From SAR202 cluster bacterium bin87 (GTDB lineage: Bacteria > Chloroflexota > Dehalococcoidia > Lucifugimonadales > UBA3495): DNA of 64,000 bases. The notes beneath the pieces are model-generated. The model saw only the letters and a list, made by a program, of their open reading frames with translations, was not told the origin of the DNA and ran no database searches. The position numbers were made by a program, and so were the translations under genes. Positions 51,961-59,787 of the stretch are shown piece by piece (position 1 is the stretch's first letter; each line of letters starts with the position of its first letter). The stretch covers positions 1-64,000 of the forward strand of contig MPNC01000005.1 in assembly GCA_002238825.1 (NCBI GenBank), given 5' to 3'.

Positions 51961-52968
51961 TTACGCGGGGATACCTTCAGTCGGTCGGTCGGTGTACACG
52001 TCGTCATACAGGGCGGCGGTTTCGGGCCACGGGGATGACTCGCCAAACTCAGCGGCGACGACAACTTCCTCGTCAACGCTGGCGTCGATCTCCTCGAAAT
52101 CCTCCACGGTGGCGATACCTTCGTCAGTGAGCCACTCACGGAAACGCGGGATCGGGTCCTGGCCGGCCCAGTAGTCGACCTCGTCTTCAGGGCGGTAGTT
52201 CGCCGGGTCGGCGACCGAGTGCCCACGCAGACGGTAGGTTCTGGCGACGACGAAAGCAGGGCCACTGCCGGAGCGGACCTCGGCGTTGATCTTTTGCATC
52301 AGCGTCCGCACTTCCAGCACGTCGTTGCCGTCCACCTCGTAGCGGGACATGCCGTAGGCGGCGGCCATTTCGTGCAGGGAGTCCCACATGACGAGGGTTT
52401 CCTTGGACGAGGCGCCCATGCCGTAGAGGTTGTGTTCACAGAAAAAGATGACGGGGAGGTTCCAGATGGCGGCGAGGTTCATCGCCTCGTGGAACTCGCC
52501 CTCGTTGACGGCGCCGTCACCGAAGAAGCACAGGACCACCTGGTCGTCGCCGCGGTATTGCACCGCGAGGGCCAGTCCCGCGGCGATACAGAGTTGGCCA
52601 CCGACGATGGCGTAGCCGCCCATGAAGTTCAGGTCGGAGCTGAACAGGTGCATGGAACCGCCCTTGCCCTTGCTGCAACCGGTGGCTTTGCCCATGAGTT
52701 CGGCCATGACCTCGTTGCTGGTCATGCCGCGGGCAAGGGCCTGGCCGTGGTCCCGATAGTGGGTGACGATGTAGTCGTCGGGACGCAGGGTGTTGATGGC
52801 CCCGACTGCGATAGCCTCCTCGCCGTTGTAGACGTGGAGGAAACCCTTGATGTTGCCTCGGGTGTACTGCCGCTCCGACTCCCGCTCAAACTCTCGTATG
52901 AGCTTCATTTGCCGGTAGAAACCGAGCAGGTCGGACTTGTTAAGTTCGGGGACGTCCGCTTTCAGCAT
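51961..52968 (-). CDS. pdhA: 2-oxoacid dehydrogenase E1 component, alpha subunit
   Basis: A 335-aa protein with the ThDP motif GDGAVNEGEFHEAMNLAAIWNLPVIFFCEHNLYGMG. Also visible are HYRDHGQALARG, KGKGGSMHLFSSDLNFMGGYAIVGG and the phosphorylation-loop-like TYRLRGHSVADPANYR. The length and HGQALARG/GGSMH pattern match pyruvate/acetoin-type E1alpha. It is second in the operon after the lipoamide dehydrogenase gene. Confidence 0.93.
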   Translation of the reverse strand: MLKADVPELNKSDLLGFYRQMKLIREFERESERQYTRGNIKGFLHVYNGEEAIAVGAINTLRPDDYIVTHYRDHGQALARGMTSNEVMAELMGKATGCSKGKGGSMHLFSSDLNFMGGYAIVGGQLCIAAGLALAVQYRGDDQVVLCFFGDGAVNEGEFHEAMNLAAIWNLPVIFFCEHNLYGMGASSKETLVMWDSLHEMAAAYGMSRYEVDGNDVLEVRTLMQKINAEVRSGSGPAFVVARTYRLRGHSVADPANYRPEDEVDYWAGQDPIPRFREWLTDEGIATVEDFEEIDASVDEEVVVAAEFGESSPWPETAALYDDVYTDRPTEGIPA

Positions 52969-53030
52969 ATCCCTTCCTCAATGGCAGATTTGAGGCGCCG
53001 CCGTAACGAAGGCGACGTCCATGAGCCGGA

Positions 53031-54431
53031 CTACATATGCAGGGCGCGGCCCTCAGCGTCGAGGGCGGCTTCGTGCACCATTTCGGCGACGCTGGGGTGG
53101 GCATGAACCGCCCAGCCCAATTCCAAGGTGGTGCCTTCCAACAGGTGGGTCATCTGCAACTCCGCCAGGAGTTCGGTGACCTCGGGGCCGCACATGTGGC
53201 CTCCAAGGATCTCGCCATAGTTGGCGTCGATGACCAGTTTGACCATGCCGTCGTTTTCGCCCATGGCGACCGCTTTGCCGCTGGCCTGAACGTTGAACCG
53301 CCCGATCTTAACCTCGTAGCCCTGTTCAATGGCCTGGGCCTCGGTGAGCCCGAAAGAGGCCACCTGGGGATGGCAGTAAGTGGCGCGAGGCATGAAGGTG
53401 TAGTCCAGCGGCTGGGTCTCTTCGCCAGCGATTGATTCCACAGCCGTGACGCCCTGGGCGGACGCGACGTGGGCCAGGGCCAACTTGCCGGTGACGTCGC
53501 CCACGGCGTAGATGCCGGGAACGTTGGTGGCCATCTTATCGTCAATGACGACGTACCCCCGTTCGGTGGCAACCCCAACGGTTTCAAGTCCCAGGTCCTC
53601 GGTGTTGGGCAACACGCCGATGGCGACCAGCACCTTGTCAAACCGGGCGGTCTCGGCCACGCCGTCCTTGTCAATGGTCAGCGTCACGCCACTGGCGTCA
53701 GCCTGGGCATTGGTCACGCCGGCTCCGGTGATCATCTTGATGCCGTGGCGATTGAACGCCCGCTCCAGTTGCTGGCAGATTTCCTCGTCCTCGTTGGGCA
53801 CGATATGGGGCAGCAGTTCGATGACCGTGACCTCGGCTCCATACATGCGGTAGATGTACGCAAACTCGACGCCGATCGCTCCGCCGCCGACGATGGCAAT
53901 CGAACCGGGCACATCCTCGGCAACTATGCTCTCACGGCTGGTGATGATGCGCTCGCCGTCTACCGGAAGCGGAGGAATGCTTCGAGGGCGCGCGCCGGTG
54001 GCGATAATGATGTTGCGGGCGGAGATCCGCGAGGTCTGACCGTCCGGTCCGGTGATCTCGACCTGGTTGGGCGCAACGATGCGGGCGGTTCCCGAGATGC
54101 TGTCGACGCCGTTCTTGCGGAGCAGGAAATCGACACCGCGGGTCATGCGGTCGACGACCTGGCGGCTGCGCTTCATCGCGACGCTGTAGTCAGCGCGGAA
54201 GTTGTCGAACTGCAGCCCGAACTGGTCGGCGCGGTGGACGTAGGAGACGATCTCGGCGTTCTTGAGCAGGGCTTTTGAAGGGATGCAGCCCCAATTGAGG
54301 CAGACACCGCCCAGCGCTTCTTTCTCGATGAGGCAGCATTTGAGGCCCAATTGACCGGCTCGGATGCCGGCAACATAGCCGCCGGGCCCGCCGCCAATTA
54401 CTGCTACGTCATACTCCGAGACGGTCGTCAT
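53031..54431 (-). CDS. lpdA: dihydrolipoamide dehydrogenase (E3)
   Basis: A 466-aa flavoprotein disulfide reductase. FAD motif VIGGGPGGYVAG; redox disulfide C44/C49 in GGVCLNWGCIPSK; NAD motif IAIVGGGAIGVEFAYIY; GIYAVGDVTG; and the C-terminal HAHPSVAEMVHEA with the catalytic His-Glu pair. It reoxidises the lipoate of E2 with NAD+. It leads the operon E3-E1alpha-E1beta-E2-ThDP enzyme, behind a consensus promoter at 54521-54549. Confidence 0.95.
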   Translation of the reverse strand: MTTVSEYDVAVIGGGPGGYVAGIRAGQLGLKCCLIEKEALGGVCLNWGCIPSKALLKNAEIVSYVHRADQFGLQFDNFRADYSVAMKRSRQVVDRMTRGVDFLLRKNGVDSISGTARIVAPNQVEITGPDGQTSRISARNIIIATGARPRSIPPLPVDGERIITSRESIVAEDVPGSIAIVGGGAIGVEFAYIYRMYGAEVTVIELLPHIVPNEDEEICQQLERAFNRHGIKMITGAGVTNAQADASGVTLTIDKDGVAETARFDKVLVAIGVLPNTEDLGLETVGVATERGYVVIDDKMATNVPGIYAVGDVTGKLALAHVASAQGVTAVESIAGEETQPLDYTFMPRATYCHPQVASFGLTEAQAIEQGYEVKIGRFNVQASGKAVAMGENDGMVKLVIDANYGEILGGHMCGPEVTELLAELQMTHLLEGTTLELGWAVHAHPSVAEMVHEAALDAEGRALHM

Positions 54432-54520
54432 TGATCTTTCCGGACAGGTGGATTATTCGAGCGTAACGCCCCCTGCATACGGCTGGCGCCGGTAGCGCGG
54501 GGCTGCGCGCGGACTTTGGC

Positions 54521-54549
54521 ATTATAGCGGCGGCGGTTAGGTGCGGCAA
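54521..54549 (-). promoter_or_regulatory. promoter of the 2-oxoacid dehydrogenase operon
   Basis: On the minus strand TTGCCG (54544-54549), a 17-nt spacer and perfect TATAAT (54521-54526), about 90 nt before the lpdA start. Confidence 0.75.
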
Positions 54550-54592
54550 GGCGACACGACGGAAACGCAGAGCTTGTACTAAGTCCCTCCTC

Positions 54593-54683
54593 CCGTTCGT
54601 GGTGAGTTCGTCGAACCACGACCCCGGCAACGGCGGCATCCATCGACAGGCTCCGGATGATTCGACAGCCTCAGGATGGGCGG
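54593..54683. repeat. dispersed palindromic repeat
   Basis: CGTTCGTGGTGAG-TTCGTCGAACCACGA and CGACAGGCTC...ATTCGACAGCCTCAGGATGGGCGG belong to a palindromic intergenic family common in environmental bacterial genomes (GTCGAACCACGA / CGACAGGCTCAGG). Several arms pair with each other. No gene is present in 54432-54804. Confidence 0.6.
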
Positions 54684-54731
54684 AAACCAAAGAAGTCCAT
54701 TACTTTGCACAGGCCCTAACCGAAACGAACT

Positions 54732-54757
54732 CCGCCCCCGGTCGGGACCGGGGGCGG
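54732..54757. terminator. 12-bp GC hairpin, probable terminator of the FTR gene
   Basis: CCGCCCCCGGTC (54732-54743) and its exact complement (54746-54757) form a perfect stem. On the minus strand it lies 48 nt past the FTR stop, followed by GTTCGTTT. Confidence 0.6.
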
Positions 54758-54804
54758 AAGGTTCACAGCCGGATCGCACCGGCAAGGCCTGATGTTTGAC
54801 GGGC

Positions 54805-55230
54805 TCAGGAAGGACGTTCCCTGCGCTCGATCTCGCGTTCCTCAGCCTTGTGGCGCAACGGGCGACCCTTGTCCGGTGTGGGATCCTTCACCTCGCCGTA
54901 AATGGCGCGGCCTTCGTGGTCTTCGGGGAGATGTTCGGTGATGGGCAGACCTGCCTCATTCACGAACAGCAGTCAATGGCAGTACTTGTAGATCTGCATA
55001 TCGTCGCAGGCACAGATCCAAGTGCGGTGCTTGACCTCCTCCGTCTTGTCCGGATAGAAACGACAGGGGCAGAGCGGGCGGCCGATCTCGTCGACGTTCT
55101 GGGCCAAGCCCAGAATCACGGCTTCGGCCACACCCTCTTCCGGATGCGTGAATGTGCCTGATTTGTTGCAGTATCGCTCTACGAACAGGCGCATCCTTTC
55201 GATTGATTTTTCGCTGGGCTGATCAGCCAA
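54805..55230 (-). CDS. ftrB: selenocysteine-containing ferredoxin:thioredoxin reductase catalytic subunit
   Basis: A 141-residue product if UGA at 54973-54975 is read as Sec. Cysteines fit FTR exactly: C54-P-C56, 16 residues, C73-A-C75, 8 residues, C84-H-U86. This matches CPC-x16-CPC-x8-CHC of plant FTR, where C55, C74, C76 and C85 hold the 4Fe-4S cluster and C57/C87 form the active disulfide. Thus U86 replaces the redox-active Cys87. Past the UGA the frame stays open for 55 more codons (LLFVNEAGLPITEHLPEDHE, then a basic KxxExREIERRER tail) and ends at TGA 54805-54807. A SECIS-like hairpin follows the UGA and tRNA-Sec is 4.3 kb away. The TTG start at 55230 has AGGAGG 6 nt upstream. It would pass electrons from ferredoxin to thioredoxin. 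Confidence 0.88.
54932..54968 (-). promoter_or_regulatory. bacterial SECIS-like hairpin in the FTR mRNA
   Basis: It begins 4 nt after the UGA. Stem pairs are TGTTC/GAACA, GTG/CAC, ATG/CAT and GGCA/TGCC with single-base bulges, capped by loop GGTC. The apical GCA-GGUC-UGC is the same as in E. coli fdhF SECIS. The loop is 21 nt after the UGA (about 18 in fdhF), in the working range for SelB. Confidence 0.85.
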
Positions 55231-55245
55231 TTGGATCCTCCTCAA

Positions 55246-55624
55246 TTATGCGTCGGTGCGGCGGCCAATCTCGGGATTGGCGGTATGGCTGTTGGGTCAA
55301 TGGTATTCGCATCTACGAATTTCTGCAATGCAGGCCGCAGGCGCTCGGGCCCGGAGGGCGCAGCTTCGCCCGCACTAGACCACATTGGGGCGCTTCGGCC
55401 GGAACGCCAGTTTTTGGGAACTCACGCGTACCCAGTTTCGCTGGAACTTTCTTGCGAACCAAGCGCTGCAATCTCGTTGGGACGAGGGACGCAGCTGCGG
55501 GAAGGAGATCGGTACGTTGCTTCACGCCTCGCGATGACAAAATGGGTACGTGTGAGGTTTGACGAAATGGTGGGGTGTCCGGCGTTCTGTTAGAATGGTC
55601 GAACCTCCCTGGAGACTGAGCAAC
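55246..55624. other. intergenic stretch with decayed repeat
   Basis: No supported gene. A 7-bp hairpin GCCAATC/GATTGGC (55264-55281) lies upstream of the FTR start. Around 55450-55550 is a TTGCTTC...CCTCGCGATGACAAAATGG segment of the dispersed REP type. A TAGAAT -10-like box precedes tatA. Confidence 0.45.
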
Positions 55625-55819
55625 ATGCGCATTGCGGGACTTGGCCTGACCGAACTACTGATCATCCTACTGGTGGTGCTGCTGATATTTGGCGCCTCCC
55701 GGTTGCCGGGCGTCGGTTCCGCGCTGGGCAAAGGAATACGATCCTTCAAGACCTCGGTGACCGGGGAGGACGACAAGCCGACGGCGGACCGTAGCCCCAC
55801 GGAGGAGCCACGCCCGTAA
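55625..55819 (+). CDS. tatA: Sec-independent translocase TatA
   Basis: A 64-aa protein: ATG 55625, GGAG upstream, N-terminal helix LGLTELLIILLVVLLIF followed by the FGASRLPGVGSALGKGIRSFK hinge/amphipathic helix typical of TatA/E, then a short acidic tail. It forms the pore-like oligomer for folded proteins with twin-arginine signals. It is convergent with tatC and separated from it by a bidirectional terminator. Confidence 0.9.
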   Translation: MRIAGLGLTELLIILLVVLLIFGASRLPGVGSALGKGIRSFKTSVTGEDDKPTADRSPTEEPRP

Positions 55820-55844
55820 GCGTCGCAAGAACACCAGCCGAACA

Positions 55845-55874
55845 AAACGGGCTCGCTTTAGGCGAGCCCATTTT
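55845..55874. terminator. bidirectional terminator between tatA and tatC
   Basis: GGGCTCGC/GCGAGCCC (55849-55856, 55862-55869) with loop TTTAG, flanked by AAAA on the left and TTTT on the right, so it works in both directions. Confidence 0.9.
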
Positions 55875-55882
55875 GTTGTCCG

Positions 55883-56722
55883 TTACTCGCTGGCGGGTTC
55901 GGCGTTCAAAGCCGAGTGCGCCCGGTTGCGCCGTCCGGCCAGACGGGCGAGCAATACGCCAACCTCGTACAGCACGATCAGCGGACCGGCGACGATGGCC
56001 TGGTTCAACGGGTCGATGGTGGGCGTAATCGCCGCCGCGATCACAAAGGCGATGACCAGCCAAAACCGCCGGAAGCGAGCGAAGGTGCGGGCGTTGACCA
56101 CCCCCAGGACGGCCAGCACGTACATGATCAGGGGCGTCTCAAAGGACAATCCGAGCCAGAAGAGCAGCCGGATCATGATGTTCACGAGGTTACTGATGCG
56201 GATGAGAGGATCCGCAACCTCGCTGCCGAACCCGATGAGGAAGCTGAGGGCCGGCGGTATCATCACGAAGTAGCCGAACGCCATGCCGGCGACAAAAGCC
56301 AGCAACGCGGCGGGCAGGAACGAAAAGAGGATTTTACGCTCCCGGGGCGTCAATCCCGGGGCAACGAAGCGAATCGCGTTGTACAGGATCACGGGCAGGG
56401 CCAGAACGAAGCCACCCACGAGCGAGAGCCGGACGGTGATGCTCAGAAACTCGGTGACCTCGGTGCGAACGGGTTTGAACCCAGCCGTCTGTTCAGCTGA
56501 GGCGGCGGACTTGAATACACCGAGGTTGAAGTCCTGGTAAAAGCGGAGCGGGTTGACGCTGTCGGTGGTCGCCGCATGCTGCGCGGGCCACAACAGAACT
56601 CCGTAAATTTCCTGGTAGAAGTAGAAGCAAACCGCCGTGCCGACGAGCAGGGCGATCACGCAGGCCAGCGCGCGGGAACGCAGTTCGCGGAAATGCTCCC
56701 GCAACGGCATCGACTGACTCAT
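55883..56722 (-). CDS. tatC: Sec-independent translocase TatC
   Basis: A 279-aa protein with six predicted helices. It starts with MPLREHFRELRSRAL (family HLxELRxR), then YNAIRFVAPGLTPRERK, FLPAALLAFVAGMAFGYFVMIPPALSFLIGF, and GLSFETPLIMYVLAVLGVV with the conserved Glu. It is the receptor for twin-arginine signal peptides. An insertion between helices 1 and 2 (DSVNPLRFYQDFNLGVFKSA...) is longer than in E. coli. The upstream tatB-like gene is 11 nt away on the same strand. Confidence 0.94.
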   Translation of the reverse strand: MSQSMPLREHFRELRSRALACVIALLVGTAVCFYFYQEIYGVLLWPAQHAATTDSVNPLRFYQDFNLGVFKSAASAEQTAGFKPVRTEVTEFLSITVRLSLVGGFVLALPVILYNAIRFVAPGLTPRERKILFSFLPAALLAFVAGMAFGYFVMIPPALSFLIGFGSEVADPLIRISNLVNIMIRLLFWLGLSFETPLIMYVLAVLGVVNARTFARFRRFWLVIAFVIAAAITPTIDPLNQAIVAGPLIVLYEVGVLLARLAGRRNRAHSALNAEPASE

Positions 56723-56733
56723 CGGGAGCGGGT

Positions 56734-57045
56734 CTAACGTTGGTCCGAAGGCTGGGAAGCGGTTGGGTTGTCAGCGTCGTCGTTTTGGGCCGCCAGGTGA
56801 GGCGGCGGAGGCACCGGATCAGTGGGCGGCGACGGTTGGGGCGATGGACTTGCGCTATCACCGGCGCGTCCACCGCGCTCATCAAGCGAGGCGGCATCCA
56901 TGATGTCGGTGAAGGTTCGACGGGCCTCGCGGGTCATGCGTCCGATGGTGCGGGCCACTTCGACGGTTTTGCCGGGGCCGAGGGCGATGAGGGCCACGGT
57001 CAAAATGACCAAGAGCTCCAGGGTGCCGATACCAAAGAAGTTCAC
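56734..57045 (-). CDS. tatB: TatA/TatB-family protein, TatB-like
   Basis: A 103-aa protein: FFGIGTLELLVILTVALIALGPGKTVEVARTIGRMTREARRTFTDIMDAA. The LGPGK hinge and a longer amphipathic helix than TatA suggest TatB, next to tatC. The C-terminus is a Pro-rich low-complexity tail. TatB works with TatC in substrate recognition. It precedes tatC by 11 nt and follows the RumA-Maf gene on the same strand. Confidence 0.82.
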   Translation of the reverse strand: MNFFGIGTLELLVILTVALIALGPGKTVEVARTIGRMTREARRTFTDIMDAASLDERGGRAGDSASPSPQPSPPTDPVPPPPHLAAQNDDADNPTASQPSDQR

Positions 57046-57064
57046 GGTAGCGTGTCCGCCGCGA

Positions 57065-58927
57065 TCAAGAGCAGGCCGGGCGCAGGGAGCAAGGCACGGT
57101 GCATCCCGCGGGTACCACCATCGAGGCGCGATCAGGCATCACGCAGCCCATCTCGGCCAGGGTGTCCACCACTCGACAGGCGGGCAACCCCATCACGTTG
57201 GAGTAGCAGCCCGACAGCAGGGAGGCGGGCCGGAAGTCCGTATCCTGGATGGCGTATGCGCCCGCCTTGTCCATCGGGGTTCCGCTGGCGATGGACGCCT
57301 CCATCTCCGCGTCCGTGAAGTCCCGCATCTGAACGTCGGCGGCGTTGGAGTCGGTAATGCAGCGCCCGGTGGCCGCATCGTAAACGGTGAACCCGGTGAT
57401 CACCTGATGCGTCGTTCCGCGCAGCCGGCGGAGCATGGAGCGAGCCTCGGCGGCGTCAGCGGGTTTGGCGATGGACTCGCCATCAAGTACCACCGTACTG
57501 TCGGCGGCTATGTAGTATCCGGACTGCGGGGATTCGGTGTCGGCCACCGCCAGCGCTTTCTCTCGCGACAGCCGGCGCACCATGTGCTGAGGGGTCTCGC
57601 CAGGCTCCGGGTCTTCAGGTATGTCAGAGGGCGCGACGCGGAATTCGATGCCCAGTCCAGACAGTAACTCTCGGCGCCGGGGAGACGCGGATGCAAGCAC
57701 GATTTCCGCAGTAGCCAGTTTCGCCACCAGGGTCACGACGCATTCCACGTGATGGGTTTGCGGAAACATGTCCACGGGCTGAATCGCCTCAATTCGATAG
57801 CCCCGGCTCAGCGTGCGCAAATCCCGGGCCAAAGACTCGGGGTTGCAGGACACATACGCGATGCGGCGCGGTCGCTGGGTCAGCAGAGCGTTGAGAACCG
57901 CCGGCTGACATCCGGAACGGGACGGGTCGAGGATCACCGCATCGGGCGCGAGTTCCATGTCCGGAAGCACCTTTTCGACTTTGCCGGTGACCAATTGAAT
58001 ATTGGCGTGGCCGGACGCGTTCACCTCGGCATCGGAGATGGCCGCCGTAGATTCTTCAACGGCAATGACGAGACGAGCCCAGGGGGCCAGCAGGACCGCG
58101 AAGGTTCCGACGCCGGCGTAGGCATCGACAACAACCTCTTCACCGGTAAGTTGCAGCGCGTCCTTGACCAACTCGGCCAATTGCGCCGCCTGCCACACGT
58201 TTACCTGGAAAAACGACGGCGACGCCACCCGGAACTCCTGACCGGCGACGGATTCGCGGTAGGTTTTCTGTCCCGTGGGGATGGGGACCTCGGGACTCTT
58301 GAGCGTGGGCTGGACGAGGTAATCGCCGGTGTCGGGGGAACGCCGGATCGCCAGTTGCGATGTTTCGGCGCAACGTCCCTGCAATTGGGCGAGAATGTCG
58401 TTGATGCCGTCGTCCATCAGCATGCACCGATCGATGCGCACGAAGCGGCGGCGCTCCCGATGGGTGAACCCGAGGCTGCCGCTCTCGCGCCAGATGTTGA
58501 ACCGGGCGTGGTTGCGGTAATTAAACCGGCGCGGCGACGCCAGGGTGGGCCGGACGTCCGGGGAGTGAAAATTCCCCACCCGCTCCAAGGCATCGCGCAC
58601 GATGTCCGTTTTGACCTCCAGTTGCGCGTCATAGTCGACGTGCTGCCACTGACAGCCGGTGCATTGGCCAAAGTATTCGCAGGGCGGTTCGACCCGGAGT
58701 TGCGACGGAGTGATTACCCGAGTCACCTGGGCGGCAATATATTTCCGGCGAACGGCGACGATTTCGGCCTCGACCCGCTCGTCGGGAATGCCGCCGAAAA
58801 CGAAAACGTCGTACCCGGCGTGGGAGGCCATGGCCTCGCCGAGCCGACCCCACGAGTGAAGGTCCAGCTCGACCACATCGCCGCGTTGAACTGGGACCGA
58901 TTCGTTGACGGGAGCGTTCGAAGTCAC
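57065..58927 (-). CDS. RumA-type RNA (uracil-5)-methyltransferase fused to Maf nucleotide pyrophosphatase
   Basis: About 620 aa in two complete enzymes. Residues ~1-420 form a TRAM domain (GDVVELDLHSWGRLGEAMA), a Cys cluster CEYFGQCTGCQWQHV for a 4Fe-4S site, the SAM motif VDAYAGVGTFAVLL, DPSRSGC, and the nucleophile SCNPESLARDL. Residues ~425-610 form Maf: IVLASASPRRRELL, AADSTVVLDGESIAKP and KAGAYAIQDTDFR. The first part would make 5-methyluridine in rRNA or tRNA. The second removes pyrophosphate from (modified) NTPs. No stop or frame change lies between them, so one polypeptide is made. The start GTG 58927 is tentative. Confidence 0.85.
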   Translation of the reverse strand: MTSNAPVNESVPVQRGDVVELDLHSWGRLGEAMASHAGYDVFVFGGIPDERVEAEIVAVRRKYIAAQVTRVITPSQLRVEPPCEYFGQCTGCQWQHVDYDAQLEVKTDIVRDALERVGNFHSPDVRPTLASPRRFNYRNHARFNIWRESGSLGFTHRERRRFVRIDRCMLMDDGINDILAQLQGRCAETSQLAIRRSPDTGDYLVQPTLKSPEVPIPTGQKTYRESVAGQEFRVASPSFFQVNVWQAAQLAELVKDALQLTGEEVVVDAYAGVGTFAVLLAPWARLVIAVEESTAAISDAEVNASGHANIQLVTGKVEKVLPDMELAPDAVILDPSRSGCQPAVLNALLTQRPRRIAYVSCNPESLARDLRTLSRGYRIEAIQPVDMFPQTHHVECVVTLVAKLATAEIVLASASPRRRELLSGLGIEFRVAPSDIPEDPEPGETPQHMVRRLSREKALAVADTESPQSGYYIAADSTVVLDGESIAKPADAAEARSMLRRLRGTTHQVITGFTVYDAATGRCITDSNAADVQMRDFTDAEMEASIASGTPMDKAGAYAIQDTDFRPASLLSGCYSNVMGLPACRVVDTLAEMGCVMPDRASMVVPAGCTVPCSLRPACS

Positions 58928-59107
58928 GGGAAATATACTAACATTTATCGGGGTCGTGGGCCCGTCCAGGCCGCGCGTCGACGGTGGGGAGTGATCGTAC
59001 CGCCGCGCGCCCCCGCCCAACCGCGGCTCCGTCGAAACGGAGATCTCCATCCCGCCGAACGGATTGGAATCAGAGCCAGGGCAGGCCTTGGGGCGAACCG
59101 AGTTCGG

Positions 59108-59134
59108 TTGACCGCCCCACAGGCGGGGTATAAT
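59108..59134 (+). promoter_or_regulatory. promoter of trxA (and possibly selC)
   Basis: TTGACC (59108-59113), a 15-nt spacer and perfect TATAAT (59129-59134), about 85 nt before trxA. Confidence 0.6.
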
Positions 59135-59219
59135 ATTGCCAACATCCCGGCCGGCTAACGTGACGGCGGATGCTGTTTGCGGTTACGGCTACATAGCGAT
59201 TCAGTCTGGAGGAATTAGA

Positions 59220-59549
59220 ATGCCCGAACCAATCGAAGTGAACGGAGAGAACTGGCAAAACATCGTGATGGACTCGGATCTGCCGGTGATGGTGGACTTC
59301 TGGGCAGAATGGTGCGGGCCCTGCAAGATGATCGCTCCCGCTGTGCACGACTTGGCGCTGGAGTATGAAGGCAAGCTCAATGTGGCCAAGCTGGACGTGG
59401 ACAACGCGGGGGAAATCGCGGCGCAGTACGGCATCCGCAGCATTCCGGCCCTGATTTTCTTCAAGAACGGACAACCGGTCGACCAGGTGGTTGGCGCGCA
59501 GCCCAAGCCGGCGCTGAAGCGCAAGATCGACGCAGTGCTGGAGAGCTAG
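59220..59549 (+). CDS. trxA: thioredoxin
   Basis: A 109-aa protein. ATG 59220 has GGAGG 7 nt upstream. The active site is FWAEWCGPCKM with C32/C35. KLDVDNAGEIAAQYGIRSIPALIFFKNG includes the cis-Pro loop (SIPA). It is a canonical Trx1-type fold with no signal peptide. It reduces disulfides in the cytosol and is the natural substrate for FTR, whose gene is 4 kb upstream; this pairing is inference. tRNA-Sec follows 12 nt after its stop and is likely on the same transcript. Confidence 0.95.
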   Translation: MPEPIEVNGENWQNIVMDSDLPVMVDFWAEWCGPCKMIAPAVHDLALEYEGKLNVAKLDVDNAGEIAAQYGIRSIPALIFFKNGQPVDQVVGAQPKPALKRKIDAVLES

Positions 59550-59561
59550 TCCGGTCAGCTT

Positions 59562-59658
59562 GGGAGTGGATGGGGCCCGGTGGCTCTTGCGGACTTCAAA
59601 TCCGTTATGCCTCGTGACGAGCGGGGTAGGTGGGTTCGACTCCCTCGCACTCCCGCCA
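59562..59658 (+). tRNA. selC: tRNA-Sec(UCA), selC
   Basis: A 97-nt tRNA with long variable arm. Acceptor GGGAGTG/CACTCCC; anticodon stem GCGGA/TCCGT with loop CTTCAAA (anticodon UCA); extended D-arm; long variable stem ATGCCTCGT-GACG-AGCGGGGTA; T-arm with GGTTCGACTCC as in E. coli selC; GCCA end. Length and UCA anticodon are diagnostic for selenocysteine insertion at UGA. Confidence 0.93.
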
Positions 59659-59698
59659 ACTAAAACCTCGGCGACCTGAACCACCGCCGCGATTTATG

Positions 59699-59727
59699 AG
59701 CCCCGACGATCAAACGTCGGGGCTTTT
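59699..59727 (+). terminator. intrinsic terminator after selC
   Basis: AGCCCCGACG/CGTCGGGGCT (59699-59708, 59715-59724), loop ATCAAA, then TTTT. Confidence 0.88.
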
Positions 59728-59787
59728 CGATTGCCCATCTGCCGGACGCCGGGCCGCTGGAAATTTGATAATGCAAAGGGGTGAAGG

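Noticed and set aside
54973-55245. A 90-aa FTR fragment ending in YCH
   Set aside because: This is the same gene cut at the UGA. The conserved protein sequence continues in frame past it, and the AGGAGG site marks a start at 55230.
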